NCBI RefSeq assembly: GCF_020447225.1
Contig: NZ_JAJAEO010000179.1
Location: forward strand, 1-64,000
Length of the DNA: 64,000 bases
Direction: 5' to 3'
From: Methylophaga pinxianii
Lineage (GTDB): Bacteria; Pseudomonadota; Gammaproteobacteria; Nitrosococcales; Methylophagaceae
Shown: positions 46,847-56,854 of the stretch, one piece after another
How positions within the stretch are numbered: position 1 is the first letter of the stretch
How the letters are laid out: every line of letters starts with the position of its first letter
Notes under the pieces: model-generated
What the model was told of the DNA's origin: nothing
Database searches by the model: none
The model's input: the letters and a program-made list of their open reading frames with translations, nothing else
Made by a program: the position numbers and the translations under genes

Positions 46847-49054
46847 TTAGAAATCCATAGTCGCGCTTACAGTAACAGTGCGAGGTGCGCCTAACACCAG
46901 ATAACCATTTCCAGGGAATCCTCCCACTGAAGACCAATAATCACGATCAAATATATTATGAACGCGTGCACGCAAGGTTAAATCTTGATTACCTAACTGC
47001 ATTAGATAACGTGCCCCAATATCCATAGTTGTCCAATCATCCACTTTCAACGTATTAGCGTCATCAGCATAACGCGAGCCAGTATAATTCACCCGACTGT
47101 CTACAGCTAAACCGGCAACAGTAGGAATTTCCCACTCAGCTCCGATAGTGGCTTGCCATTCAGCAACACCGATTACCCGATTACCATCAATAGTTTCGTC
47201 ACCAGTATCTTTCTGTTCAGCATCCAACCAAGTAACACCACCCAATAATTTCACATCATCGGTAGCCATACCGTACATGGTTAATTCAACACCTTGATGC
47301 TGATCCTCACCAGCTTCTTTAAAAATTGGCGCCGTTGGGTCACTATCATCTACCACACCACGTGGTTTATCAGTAGTGAAATAGGCCAAACCTAATCCTA
47401 GTTTTTCATTTTCATATTTAATTCCAAACTCTGTTTGTTCTGACACATAAGGAGCTAATGACTCGCCGGCATTGACTAAATCTATTTCATCTCCAGCACT
47501 TGTATTGGCTGTTTGTGGTGCTTCATCACCACTGGTTAAGCTTTCGATATAATTAGCATAAATTGATGTGTTATCTGTTAATTTAAAAACAGCTCCGAAT
47601 GCAGGAGTAACTTCATTATCCTCATAATTTCTGGTCCTTTCTCCAGTGGTGAAATAGGCAAAGTCCTCAACTTTCAAAGACTGATATCTAGCACCCAAAG
47701 TGAGTAAAAATCGTTCATCATAAAATGCTAAGGTATCTCCAATAGCAAAGCTATTCAGTTTGGTTCTATTAGCAAGTGCAGTATCAGGTATTTCTGAAAG
47801 TGCTGGTCGCGAGTAATAAACAGGATTGTATAAATTCCCTGTCAGAGCCGAGCCTATTCCAAAAGCGTTTTTACGCTCTGATTTAAAATACGAATACGCA
47901 ACTACCCAATCATGTCCAATAGAGCCAGTCTCAAAGTTACCTCTAAGCCCTACCTCTCCAGTATCAACGCGATCTTCGCGATCATTGTCGAAACGACTGA
48001 ATGAACCAGCACCAGTGTTAGGGTTATTAATATTAAGATTGGCAAGAGAGTTTGACTCATCTCCTCTTCTCATACCATATGCAGCCCAAGCAGTAACATT
48101 TTCTTTAAGATCATATTCAGCCCTAAAAGTACCGAAATAATTTTGTTCATTTGAATATGACCAATCTTGCGCCCAATTTTTACTCGCATTAGGTGCATTG
48201 GGAATTTTATTAATTTCATCCCCTACCAGACGAACATTAGGTCGTGTTTCATCAAGTTGATGATCTTGAAAACCAAGATCTGCTGATAAACGTAATTTTT
48301 CACCTTGCCAGTCCATGCCGACATTAAATAGACTTAACTCTGCTTCTTCATCTTCAACAGCAGTGCCACCATTTCGATGTGCTGCATTTACCCGCACCCC
48401 AAATTCATCATTCTCACCAAATCGTCTTGCCATGTCAGCAGAAACGTTAGCCTGGCTTCCACTATCAAAGCCGACGGTGACACGGTTTAAATCATAATTT
48501 GGTGCACGTTTAGGTAATAAATTGATAGCACCACCAATACCGCCACCGTTTGGATTAGCTCCAGTCAGGAATGAAGATGCCCCTCGCAATAGCTCTACAC
48601 GCTCAAATAATTCTGTTGCAATATATTGACGGGGCAATAAGGAATAAAGTCCGTTATAGGCAATATCATCAGAAGTCGTAATAAATCCACGGATAAAATA
48701 GGATTCCTGAAAATTGCCAAAACCTCTTGCTACCCGAACAGTAGGATCATTTTGCAAGACTTCTCCAACACTTCGAGCATGGCGATCTTGAATAAATTCA
48801 TTGGTGTAACTGGTAATACTAAAAGGCGTGTCCAGATTATCTTTTGTGTCCAGAATACCTGCTCGTCCGCCTTCAGCGACTTGGCCACCAGCAAAAGCTG
48901 GAGATAAACCTTCTGCTGAAGCATCCGCACTCGCTGTAACGGTAATTGATTCCAATTCTGCGGAATCTGTTTCTTTTTCTGCAGCAGTTGCCGTATGGGA
49001 GGCAAGCAAGGCTAAACCTATGGATATCGCAAGTGGCGACAATGTAATACGCAT
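46847..49054 (-). CDS. TonB-dependent siderophore receptor (FhuA/FecA-type)
   Basis: 735 aa outer-membrane receptor. The signal peptide ends SHTATA/AEK, then the plug domain (GILDTKDNLDTPFSITSYTNEFIQDRHARSVGEVLQNDPTVRV, with GANPNGGGIGGAINLLPKRAP) and a 22-strand barrel ending in the conserved Phe (VTVSATMDF). Plug and barrel match the TIGR01783 siderophore receptor group. A near-consensus Fur-type box lies 65-79 bases upstream of the ATG, so regulation by iron is likely. Ligand unknown. Confidence 0.92.
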   Translation of the reverse strand: MRITLSPLAISIGLALLASHTATAAEKETDSAELESITVTASADASAEGLSPAFAGGQVAEGGRAGILDTKDNLDTPFSITSYTNEFIQDRHARSVGEVLQNDPTVRVARGFGNFQESYFIRGFITTSDDIAYNGLYSLLPRQYIATELFERVELLRGASSFLTGANPNGGGIGGAINLLPKRAPNYDLNRVTVGFDSGSQANVSADMARRFGENDEFGVRVNAAHRNGGTAVEDEEAELSLFNVGMDWQGEKLRLSADLGFQDHQLDETRPNVRLVGDEINKIPNAPNASKNWAQDWSYSNEQNYFGTFRAEYDLKENVTAWAAYGMRRGDESNSLANLNINNPNTGAGSFSRFDNDREDRVDTGEVGLRGNFETGSIGHDWVVAYSYFKSERKNAFGIGSALTGNLYNPVYYSRPALSEIPDTALANRTKLNSFAIGDTLAFYDERFLLTLGARYQSLKVEDFAYFTTGERTRNYEDNEVTPAFGAVFKLTDNTSIYANYIESLTSGDEAPQTANTSAGDEIDLVNAGESLAPYVSEQTEFGIKYENEKLGLGLAYFTTDKPRGVVDDSDPTAPIFKEAGEDQHQGVELTMYGMATDDVKLLGGVTWLDAEQKDTGDETIDGNRVIGVAEWQATIGAEWEIPTVAGLAVDSRVNYTGSRYADDANTLKVDDWTTMDIGARYLMQLGNQDLTLRARVHNIFDRDYWSSVGGFPGNGYLVLGAPRTVTVSATMDF

Positions 49055-49118
49055 GAACTTTCTCCGGCGCGAAAATGAGAAAAAATCATATATTACGTAT
49101 CATGTAAAATAATGTAAA

Positions 49119-49133
49119 TACAAATCGTTATCA
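49119..49133 (-). promoter_or_regulatory. Fur-box-like operator upstream of the TonB receptor
   Basis: Read on the minus strand: TGATAACGATTTGTA. It matches 10 of 14 fixed positions of the 7-1-7 Fur consensus TGATAAT-N-ATTATCA. The nearby sequence is also AT-rich (TTTTACATGATACG), fitting a promoter 20-60 bases upstream of the ATG. No experimental evidence. Confidence 0.55.
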
Positions 49134-49325
49134 TTTGATAAAGCAGTTTTCAAGTGATAAGTAAAAATGTAAAGACAACTGAATTCAACCTTTACCATTC
49201 AGGTTTGTTATTATTTGCCAGTCAAATACTGACATGTCGCTGTGTTATCGCGCATGGCTGACGAAAAAAGCAGTGGTTCTGTCGCATGACGACCATGATT
49301 GACCCTTTTTAAATTCAGGATTTTT

Positions 49326-49601
49326 ATGCCAGAGATTATTATTGAAAAAAACCCAAGCGAAACACGTTTACAAGAATTAGGTGTGGCTGGTTGGGAAATT
49401 TGGGACTGCCCAGTTACTGAATTCCGTTTGGATTTTGATGAAACTGAAAAAGCTTACATTCTTGAAGGCGAAATTGTGGTGACACCCGATGGTGGTCAAC
49501 CAGTCACTATTGTCCCAGGTGACTATGTGATTTTTCCAACAGGTTTAAAAAGCATGTGGCAAGTGACCAAACAGCTGAAAAAACATTACAGCTACGATTA
49601 G
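49326..49601 (+). CDS. cupin-domain protein (Cupin_3 / DUF861)
   Basis: 91 aa from the ATG at 49326 (CAGGA close upstream; the frame opens 27 bases earlier). A single cupin barrel: WEIWDCPVTEFRLDFDETEKAYILEGEIVVTPDGG and VPGDYVIFPTGLKSMWQVT match the small DUF861 group (ethanolamine utilisation EutQ-like cupins). The usual metal-binding His residues are mostly replaced, so metal binding is uncertain. Ends with a UUCG-type terminator. Confidence 0.8.
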   Translation: MPEIIIEKNPSETRLQELGVAGWEIWDCPVTEFRLDFDETEKAYILEGEIVVTPDGGQPVTIVPGDYVIFPTGLKSMWQVTKQLKKHYSYD

Positions 49602-49613
49602 TCAGACATATTT

Positions 49614-49635
49614 AAAGGCATCTTCGGATGCCTTT
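49614..49635 (+). terminator. rho-independent terminator, TTCG loop
   Basis: A 9-bp stem (AAAGGCATC with GATGCCTTT) closed by a TTCG tetraloop and followed by TTT, right after the cupin gene. Confidence 0.9.
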
Positions 49636-49710
49636 TTTACTTTTGCAATATGAACAACTTTTCGACAGGCTATCTGTCATTAACAGACGTCTAAGGATAA
49701 TGGAGATTTT

Positions 49711-50235
49711 ATGAAAGTCATCGCTTTTGCGGCCAGCAGCAGTAAAGAATCTATCAATAAGCAACTAGTAACTTATGCGGCTAATCTGATTGAAAATGCC
49801 GAAGTAGAAGTACTGGATCTTAACGACTACGAATTACCTCTCTTCAGCGTTGATAAAGAAAAAGAATTGGGGCAACCGGCTCTAGCGAAGGCATTTCTGG
49901 ATAAACTCGGCAGCGCTGATGCATTAGTTATTTCTTTCGCTGAGCATAATGGTAACTATTCAGCAGCCTGGAAAAACCTGTTTGATTGGTGCTCGCGAAT
50001 TGAACAAAAAATCTTTCAGAAAAAACCGACAGTGTTACTTTCAACTTCGCCAGGAGAACGCGGTGGCGCAACGGTAATGGAAATTGCCATCAACTCCCTT
50101 CCCCGCTTTGCTGCAGATATTAAAGGCAGCTTGTCCGTTCCTTCCTTTTATGAAAATTTCGACACTGAAAATGGACGCGTTATAAACACTGAGTTGGACA
50201 AAAAGTTACACGAGACAGTCAATCAATTGACTTAA
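49711..50235 (+). CDS. NADPH-dependent FMN reductase family protein
   Basis: 174 aa flavodoxin-fold flavoprotein. The phosphate-binding loop of the family is at the N-terminus (AFAASSSKESINKQL), followed by ELPLFSVDKEKE and the signature SFAEHNGNYSAAWKNLFDW with LSTSPGERGG. Probably reduces FMN, quinones or azo/nitro compounds; exact substrate unknown. Preceded by AAGGATAATGGAG. Separate transcript after the cupin terminator. Confidence 0.88.
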   Translation: MKVIAFAASSSKESINKQLVTYAANLIENAEVEVLDLNDYELPLFSVDKEKELGQPALAKAFLDKLGSADALVISFAEHNGNYSAAWKNLFDWCSRIEQKIFQKKPTVLLSTSPGERGGATVMEIAINSLPRFAADIKGSLSVPSFYENFDTENGRVINTELDKKLHETVNQLT

Positions 50236-50321
50236 ATATCCCTGTCATAATTTAGAAATATTGTTGCAGTATTATTGAAACATTTCGTTACGCTTTCGAC
50301 TGATTATTCTGAGGATCACAT

Positions 50322-50672
50322 ATGAACGACTCGGTAGCATTGTTGGAATTAAAGAAAAAATCTCAAAAACTGCTTCGTAAAATCAGTGAAGAAACATCCA
50401 TCAATAGTGAACGAGCTAAAGCACTATTACTGCTATCGACTGGAGCCAGTCAGCAAGAAGCCGCCGAACAAACTTCATTAAGTTTAGGTCAGGTTCGTTA
50501 CTGGCTGGGTCGTTATCGTGCAAATGGCATTTCCTGTTTTCCTGAGACCATTAAGGTCAAAAAGGATAAGGAAAAGCCTGAAAAAAACAAAAAAGTGAAA
50601 ACCAAAAAAGATAAGTCAAAGAAAGACAAGAAAGCCGGTAAAAAATCTAAATCTGCCAAAAAAACAAAATAA
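50322..50672 (+). CDS. helix-turn-helix protein with Lys-rich C-terminal tail
   Basis: 116 aa. N-terminal helices then an HTH of the IS630/Sigma-70-region-4-like type (LLLSTGASQQEAAEQTSLSLGQVRYWLGRYRANG, about residues 36-68). The last 40 residues are extremely lysine-rich (KKDKEKPEKNKKVKTKKDKSKKDKKAGKK...), like histone-H1-like/AlgP-type tails. No transposase catalytic domain is attached. Probably binds DNA nonspecifically through the tail and perhaps with some specificity through the HTH. Confidence 0.75.
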   Translation: MNDSVALLELKKKSQKLLRKISEETSINSERAKALLLLSTGASQQEAAEQTSLSLGQVRYWLGRYRANGISCFPETIKVKKDKEKPEKNKKVKTKKDKSKKDKKAGKKSKSAKKTK

Positions 50673-50777
50673 CCTTTGGTTTTTGGCAAGAAACGGCGTT
50701 CGCCTGGTGGCGAATAATATGCCGCGGAGATCTTATTGCACAAAAAAACCGAATACTTCGAATTCCACCCATATCCC

Positions 50778-51641
50778 CTATGTACTTATCTGCATATTTT
50801 GTCGATAAAGTTTAATTTTTTCTTGCCAAACGGCTAACTCTGTAACTGCTTGTTCCTCGTCTTGCCAAAATTTGTTAAATATCCGGCTTTCTAACAATGC
50901 GCTTGGTAAAACGGTTTCTTCATCAAAACTGTCAATGGCACTCAGTTGCCTTGCAACAACAACAATATCGATCAAATCGATTTCATCAGAAATGTGGTGT
51001 TGCAGATTTTGATGTCCGCTAGCGACCTCAATAAAATGAGGTTCCATTTGCCAATCGGTAAGCAAAATCCTGCCAGCTAATGGATAGGTACGGGGAATGA
51101 TAACTTTAGCAACAGCGTCCATGGCTTTCGGGTTGTAATAAAGTTCTGGAAGCTGCGCCAAACGCAGTAATAATGGTAACACCCCGACATTATGAATTAT
51201 CCCGGCCAACATCGCCTGCTCTGGATCAACTTTGGTTTTTTCATAGGCTAAAACATAACTCAGCGCCGAGACATACAGACTCCTTGTTCGCATATTTTTA
51301 AAGTATTTTTCCAACAGCGGAGTTTTATTTTTCTCGAAATAATCCAGCAATATCATCCCTGTCATTATGGTTAAGACTTGTGACATACCTAACCTTAAAA
51401 TAGCCGGCTTCAATGTCTCGATGGTGACAATGCCACGAAATCTGGGCGAATTGGCTAAAGCGATGATTCGCTGTTCCAAATTAGGATACATTGCCACTAT
51501 TTCCAGCACGTCATCCATCGAATTATGTGGATTTTGTTGCAGATAGCTTAATCGCCCCAGCACTTGGGGCTTTTGTGGATAATCAACATTTTGAACAGCA
51601 AATAAGTGCTGTATGTCTGCAGCTTGTTGCTCAACTGTCAT
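50778..51641 (-). CDS. HDOD-domain signalling protein
   Basis: 287 aa from the ATG at 51641 (AGGA 10 bases upstream; the frame opens 36 bases earlier). The HDOD core is seen in ILRLGMSQVLTIMTGMILLDYF, SYVLAYEKTKVDPEQAMLAGIIHNVGVLPLL. The metal-binding HD pairs of true phosphodiesterases are replaced (IIHNVGVLP), as usual in HDOD. These proteins scaffold c-di-GMP or stress signalling. Divergent from the chemoreceptor gene 175 bases away. Confidence 0.85.
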   Translation of the reverse strand: MTVEQQAADIQHLFAVQNVDYPQKPQVLGRLSYLQQNPHNSMDDVLEIVAMYPNLEQRIIALANSPRFRGIVTIETLKPAILRLGMSQVLTIMTGMILLDYFEKNKTPLLEKYFKNMRTRSLYVSALSYVLAYEKTKVDPEQAMLAGIIHNVGVLPLLLRLAQLPELYYNPKAMDAVAKVIIPRTYPLAGRILLTDWQMEPHFIEVASGHQNLQHHISDEIDLIDIVVVARQLSAIDSFDEETVLPSALLESRIFNKFWQDEEQAVTELAVWQEKIKLYRQNMQIST

Positions 51642-51816
51642 GAAATCTGAATCCTGTCTGGATAAGAGGTGGGTCAAGTAAAAAAATCATTAAGTTAATA
51701 GGCAAGAATCAATCAGTTTTCACTATCAATTGAGCGTTCGTGATTATTCAAAAATTTTTTAAAGTTGTAAAAGCTTATGCCGTTAATCAGGCCATCTCTT
51801 TAACCTGGGTAAACGT

Positions 51817-53421
51817 ATGAACTTACATAGCATTCGTATTAAAAGCTCACTGCCAGTTCTCATAATGGGACTGACTATCGTTGTGGTGGTATCAATGTTC
51901 TGGTGGATGATGTCACTTCAAAGTCGACTCATTGAAACTAAGGCGAATGTTTTTATGCCGGCAAATCAAGTTATATTGAATGCCGATCGAGATCTCTATC
52001 AAGCCAAACTCGCACAGTTAAACGTTATCGCTGGCCAAGCGGATAACGAAGCAGACCGCGTAGAAAATATCGAACAAGTTGAAGCTCGGTATGCAGATTA
52101 CAGAAATTATCTGAAAGATTATCCTGAAGTTGCAGGTGACCCGGCAATTTTCGAGCAAGCATATCAGGAATGGATAGCCGCCTCGGATAATCTTATAAAC
52201 GGCTACAATAATGGACTTTCTTTAACGGCTTTGGCACAACTGGAAGACCAAGAATTTGCTGAACTAAGAAACATACTGGATAAATCAGGCGAAGCGGTTA
52301 TTGAAGGCTTTAACAAGATTGAACAAGAACTTGAAGCTGATATCCGCAAAAAAATGATGTTTACTTTTATTGCTGTCACAGTGGTTTTAATCATTGCGCT
52401 CATTTTCAGTTATTTGATCCCCAAAAAACTCACCGATGATATTAACTATCTTATTAAACGAATTAATGAAATCGCGTCTGGTGATGGTGACTTAACGGCT
52501 CGAATTGATGTTACTTCCAAAGACGAATTTGGCAATCTGGCCAGAGCATTTAATATTTTTGTCTCTAATCTGCAGGATTTGATTAAAAACATCCTCTCTC
52601 AAGTAGCGAGTTTGGGGAACTTAACAGCCAGTCTTTCCGAGGCTTCTGAACATACCAAGAGCATTAACCAAAAACTGAATTTATCAACAGAGTCTATTGT
52701 TAGTGCTGTTCACGAAATGACGCTGGCAAACAAAGAAATGGCTCAAGTCGCAACAAATTCAGCATCAGAAGCAGATAAAACAGCCGGATTGGCTGACCGT
52801 GGTATGGGTGTTGTCAGAAGCTCGAATGAAAAAATAACGGCATTAATCCGTAATATGGATCTGGTACTCGAATCTTCGCAGGAACTGGAGGCTAACTCGA
52901 ACAATATTGTTACCGTTTTGGACGTGATTCGTGGTGTTGCAGAGCAAACCAATTTACTTGCATTAAATGCAGCGATTGAGGCTGCTCGCGCCGGTGAACA
53001 TGGTCGTGGTTTTGCTGTAGTGGCCGATGAGGTGCGAACATTAGCAACGCGTACGCAGCAAAGTACCAATGATATTGATAAAATCATTCAGAAATTACAG
53101 GCATCGGTTGGCTCTTCATCCAAAGCCATTTCTGAGGGTAAAGTCAATGCAGATGAAACAGCGAAAACGTTTGTTGAAGCAGATACCGTCTTTCATGAAA
53201 TCCAAGCTTCTTCTAATCGTGTTAACGATATGGCGACTCAAACAGCTCAAGCAACAGAAGAACAAACCTGTGTTGCCGAAGAAATCAGTAAAAATCTACA
53301 TGGTTTGAATGAACAAACAGAGTCTGCCAGCGAAGTCGCCGAAACGGGTGAAGAATTATCACAAGAAATCAAACGTTTCTCTGACACCATGAAAAACATG
53401 ATGGCCCGTTTTAAAGTTTAA
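51817..53421 (+). CDS. methyl-accepting chemotaxis protein
   Basis: 534 aa. First span at about 13-32, a periplasmic helical region (about 33-186) of 4-helix-bundle type, second span near 187-208 ([19 protein letters not shown]), HAMP (about 210-262) and the methyl-accepting signalling domain with the conserved hairpin tip [35 protein letters not shown] (shortened here by the family alignment: [19 protein letters not shown]... in the text positions 375-410). Ligand unknown. No che genes in this window. Single gene. Confidence 0.93.
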   Translation: MNLHSIRIKSSLPVLIMGLTIVVVVSMFWWMMSLQSRLIETKANVFMPANQVILNADRDLYQAKLAQLNVIAGQADNEADRVENIEQVEARYADYRNYLKDYPEVAGDPAIFEQAYQEWIAASDNLINGYNNGLSLTALAQLEDQEFAELRNILDKSGEAVIEGFNKIEQELEADIRKKMMFTFIAVTVVLIIALIFSYLIPKKLTDDINYLIKRINEIASGDGDLTARIDVTSKDEFGNLARAFNIFVSNLQDLIKNILSQVASLGNLTASLSEASEHTKSINQKLNLSTESIVSAVHEMTLANKEMAQVATNSASEADKTAGLADRGMGVVRSSNEKITALIRNMDLVLESSQELEANSNNIVTVLDVIRGVAEQTNLLALNAAIEAARAGEHGRGFAVVADEVRTLATRTQQSTNDIDKIIQKLQASVGSSSKAISEGKVNADETAKTFVEADTVFHEIQASSNRVNDMATQTAQATEEQTCVAEEISKNLHGLNEQTESASEVAETGEELSQEIKRFSDTMKNMMARFKV

Positions 53422-53427
53422 AACGCA

Positions 53428-54480
53428 TTAAGGTTGAGGTCGAAGACCACACTGTTCCAGCAATTCTTGCCAGGCTTCAGTGTGTTCTTTGACACGTTGC
53501 TGATATCGCCCCCAAAGGCTCTTCTCGTTATTCCACTCCAGACTCTGATTAAAATAAGTCTGGAATGTATCCGGCATAACCTGACGTTGTTTCATGGCCA
53601 ATTCAGCTAATGGCTCAAACAGTTGTTCAGCGCTACGGTCCACATTAGCCATATAGGGTTGAACCTTGGCGATATAGACGCTAAAAAACATGGACTCCAA
53701 AACTCTGGCTTGATTCGTTGCTTTCCCCTGAGGGCATAAAGGCTTTTGCTGCGTTCTTTGTTTTAGTATCTGAGTGGCATCCTCTAATCGGCTAATCAGC
53801 AATCTTCCACTATTGTGTAATTGCCCAGCATGGCTGCCATACTGCCAGCGTTGCTGTATTTCACCGATATATTGAAGATCCTGTGAAAAATCACCATTGA
53901 GCAAATTTGTCACCGCATTATTTAAATAATCAATGTCATGACTATATTGGGTAATGTCATATTTGTTCTGCTCAGGATCATATAACCCATTTGAAAGACT
54001 CAGTAATTGAGCTATTTCATCGGTTCCCCAAGTGGCATTCCAGATAGTTTTACCTAAATTTTGTTTTTTATGCTCAATCGTTTGCAGAACAGTTTCTGTT
54101 AACTTTTCATCATCAATTTTAGGCAGGCAGGCCTCGGCTGCTTGAATAAAACGGACCTCGTAACGTAATTTGTTTAATGGCTGCATGACACGGCCCATTA
54201 TCGAATTTTTTTCACCCACCACAAATTGCAGTTCGCAACCATATAATCCAAGAAACTCCAGCATATTCATATCTATTTCCGAAATGGCTAACTTGCGTTC
54301 ACGTGGTCTGGGGATTCTTTCTATCGATACTAATTCAGAATAACGGGGTTCTACATCCAGTACATGTGCTAATCGCTTCACATACTCATCCATTAAGCTT
54401 TCTGGCTTGGCAAAAGGATCACAGGCGGCCATGATTAGTGGCAGCAGTAAAAAAAATGGTATTCGATACACTCTGGGCAT
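53428..54480 (-). CDS. lipoprotein, DUF3080-like
   Basis: 350 aa. Lipobox MAA-C (residues 17-20). The opening of the mature part, DPFAKPESLMDEYVKRLAHVLD, is like the DUF3080 family (unknown function, gammaproteobacteria). The rest is helical with scattered Trp (IQQRWQYGSHAGQLHNSGRLLISRL). A disulfide is possible between the later cysteines. It ends 7 bases after the chemoreceptor stop, convergent. Confidence 0.7.
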   Translation of the reverse strand: MPRVYRIPFFLLLPLIMAACDPFAKPESLMDEYVKRLAHVLDVEPRYSELVSIERIPRPRERKLAISEIDMNMLEFLGLYGCELQFVVGEKNSIMGRVMQPLNKLRYEVRFIQAAEACLPKIDDEKLTETVLQTIEHKKQNLGKTIWNATWGTDEIAQLLSLSNGLYDPEQNKYDITQYSHDIDYLNNAVTNLLNGDFSQDLQYIGEIQQRWQYGSHAGQLHNSGRLLISRLEDATQILKQRTQQKPLCPQGKATNQARVLESMFFSVYIAKVQPYMANVDRSAEQLFEPLAELAMKQRQVMPDTFQTYFNQSLEWNNEKSLWGRYQQRVKEHTEAWQELLEQCGLRPQP

Positions 54481-54601
54481 TGTTGATGGGTTAATGACAA
54501 TTACGGGTTAACATAAACTTGAGACACTATAAATAGATTAAGGACTATTTTTTAGATTTATTGTATGCTCCTAATGAAATGTTGCGAGAAGGATCAACCA
54601 T

Positions 54602-55609
54602 TTGATAAACAGCGCGAACATGTCACATCCGATTGTTAAGGATGAGTATTTTCAGCAATGGCAGGAATTGCTTGATCTGTTTGCTGAATTTATGGAAGTG
54701 CCTGCCGTCTTGCTGACAAATGTTGATGACATGAATCAACTTTTTGTGATGATTAAAAACCGCTCTGCGGCTAATCCATATCAAATTAATAAAAAATTTA
54801 AACTTCCAGGTTCAGACCGCTACTGTGAACATGTTATATGTCAGCAACAGACGCTGTTTGTTGCCAATGCTAATGAAACCCCGGAATGGAAAGATAAATA
54901 CGACGCACAACTGGGGATGATCAATTATTTAGGTGTTCCCGTTACTTGGCCCAATGGTGATGCCTTTGGCACATTATGTGTATTGGATACCAAAACACAT
55001 TATTACTCCGAATTACAACTCAAAATGATGGTGCAATTACGCAATATCTTTGAAGCACATCTGGATATTCTGGAAAAAAATCTTGAATTAGAAGACGTGG
55101 CGAAAACTCTGGAATATCTAGCGAATACAGATGATTTAACCGGGATCTGGAATCGCCGAGCGTTTATTGCACAAGCCGAAACAGAACTGCAACGCACTTC
55201 TCGTTACAATCGAACCTTATGTCTACCCATGTTCGATATCGATAATTTTAAACGAATTAACGATCTGCATGGCCATAACACTGGGGATGAGGCCATTAAG
55301 CTGTTCACAGAATGCATCATGAGTTCAAAACGTTCGTATGATATTTTTGGACGCATTGGTGGTGAAGAATTCGCCATGATATTACCAGAAACCGATATAG
55401 CTTCCGCTTTGACGCTTGCCGAACGCATGCGCGAATGTGTTGAAAACTTAACCTTGCCCCTTGTCAGTGGTCAGCAAGTCACCTTTACCGTCAGCATTGG
55501 CCTCACCGAATATCGTGAACAGGATGACGGTATCTTTGCTCTACTCAGCCGTGCAGACCGTAAGCTTTATGAAGCAAAACACAAAGGCAAAAACTGTGTA
55601 ATTGCCTGA
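54602..55609 (+). CDS. GAF-GGDEF diguanylate cyclase
   Basis: 335 aa. I place the start at TTG 54602 because AAGGA sits 8 bases upstream; the ATG at 54620 has no such site. A GAF domain (about 20-165) with PGSDRYCEHVICQQQTLFVANA and NYLGVPVTWPNGDAFGTLCVLDT precedes a GGDEF domain (about 175-330). Active site GGEEF is intact, the metal/base residues (FDIDNFKRIND) are present, and an inhibitory I-site RSYD lies exactly 5 residues before it. So it can probably make c-di-GMP with product feedback. Signal for the GAF unknown. Confidence 0.9.
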   Translation: MINSANMSHPIVKDEYFQQWQELLDLFAEFMEVPAVLLTNVDDMNQLFVMIKNRSAANPYQINKKFKLPGSDRYCEHVICQQQTLFVANANETPEWKDKYDAQLGMINYLGVPVTWPNGDAFGTLCVLDTKTHYYSELQLKMMVQLRNIFEAHLDILEKNLELEDVAKTLEYLANTDDLTGIWNRRAFIAQAETELQRTSRYNRTLCLPMFDIDNFKRINDLHGHNTGDEAIKLFTECIMSSKRSYDIFGRIGGEEFAMILPETDIASALTLAERMRECVENLTLPLVSGQQVTFTVSIGLTEYREQDDGIFALLSRADRKLYEAKHKGKNCVIA

Positions 55610-55721
55610 GCATCCAGACACATTCCGTCCACGCTATACTGGGTTGGATTATCCTAGGTTAAGACTTAATTAAGCTTCAAATCGTTATACTGCTTTACAT
55701 TTTTAACCGCAGGAGCGACGT

Positions 55722-56750
55722 ATGGCCACGGCCAAAAACCGACTGCAAGCATTAGATGCTTTACGAGGTATCGCAGCTTTAGGTGTAGTACTTTTCCATT
55801 ATTTACCTTATTACAATGAACTTTATGGCCACGCTTTCAACTCTCCCAATGTGCTTGAATTTGGTCGATATGGGGTACATCTTTTTTTTATGCTGAGTGG
55901 GTTTGTCATTTTTATGACATTGGAAAGAACTGAAAACGCCGCATGGTTTGGTCTTGCCCGGGCTTTCCGGCTCTTACCAGCCTTATGGGTAAGCATTGTG
56001 ATAACCTTTCTTTCCGTCCATGCACTTGGCCCGGATGATCGTACTGTCCCATTCACCACCGCCTTAATGAACTTCACTCTGTTACATAGTTACCTTGACC
56101 ATGCACACGTAGATGGAGCTTATTGGAGTCTGGTGATTGAAATGACGTTTTATGTGTGGATGGCCTTGTTGTTCTATACCTTAAAAAACTGGCAGCAATT
56201 ACGCATCGTATTATTCAGCTGGATCATGCTGAGTTACTTTGCCGTAATTAATCTGGAAAATTTATCGCCAACTGCGGCTTTTATTGCTAATGAATTATTG
56301 TTTACCAGTTATGCTCCGCTGTTTATCAGTGGCATAGTGTTATACCGCTGGTATAAATCCGGTAGCCTGACAACAAGTGAAGTATTTTTTCTGGCCTTAT
56401 CCATGAGCCATGCCCTTATTGCTTATCCGGCACCTTTTAATGTGTTTGTACTAGGGTGTTATGCTTTATTTGTCATGGCAATAAGCGGTTATCTGAACTT
56501 TATTGTTAATCCAGCCACCCTGTGGCTTGGCAGTCTCTCCTACTCACTTTATCTGGTTCATCAAAATATCGGCTACGGTATTATTGATCACAGCTATGCA
56601 ATTGGACTGTCAGGGCTTAGCGGAGTCATCATCGCACTGTGTGTTTCTTTAATTCTGGCAACCGTTATTCATTACTACATAGAAAAACCGGCATTAAAAT
56701 GGTTTCGGCAGCGTCGCCAGAAAGTTGCACCGGTACCCGCCATGAATTAA
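55722..56750 (+). CDS. acyltransferase family 3 membrane protein (OafA/YrhL-like)
   Basis: 342 aa with about ten membrane spans. The family N-terminal signature RLQALDALRGIAALGVVLFHYLPYYN, RYGVHLFFMLSGFVIFMTLER and the later WSLVIEMTFYVWMALLF identify acyltransferase 3. It transfers acetyl or other acyl groups to sugars of surface polysaccharide or another exported molecule (family knowledge). The ribosome site is GCAGGAGCG. Not clustered with glycan genes here, so the substrate is unknown. Confidence 0.9.
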   Translation: MATAKNRLQALDALRGIAALGVVLFHYLPYYNELYGHAFNSPNVLEFGRYGVHLFFMLSGFVIFMTLERTENAAWFGLARAFRLLPALWVSIVITFLSVHALGPDDRTVPFTTALMNFTLLHSYLDHAHVDGAYWSLVIEMTFYVWMALLFYTLKNWQQLRIVLFSWIMLSYFAVINLENLSPTAAFIANELLFTSYAPLFISGIVLYRWYKSGSLTTSEVFFLALSMSHALIAYPAPFNVFVLGCYALFVMAISGYLNFIVNPATLWLGSLSYSLYLVHQNIGYGIIDHSYAIGLSGLSGVIIALCVSLILATVIHYYIEKPALKWFRQRRQKVAPVPAMN

Positions 56751-56825
56751 TTAATGCCACTTTTCCGTTTAAAGTAGCGATTTGACTTATATGGAGCGTT
56801 ATTTTCATTAATTCGTAAATATGTT

Positions 56826-56854
56826 TTGACCTTTGCAAATAATCTCTATATAGT
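56826..56854 (+). promoter_or_regulatory. sigma-70 promoter of the cold-shock gene
   Basis: -35 TTGACC (56826-56831), a 17-base spacer and -10 TATAGT (56849-56854). The predicted start of transcription near 56862 would leave a leader of about 155 bases before the cspA ATG, as in known cspA genes. A weak cold-box-like GTACGACAGA follows about 9 bases after the start. Confidence 0.6.

Noticed and set aside
50699..50714. TTCGCC-tggt-GGCGAA hairpin after the Lys-rich gene
   Set aside because: Only a 6-bp stem and no T tract, so not called a terminator.
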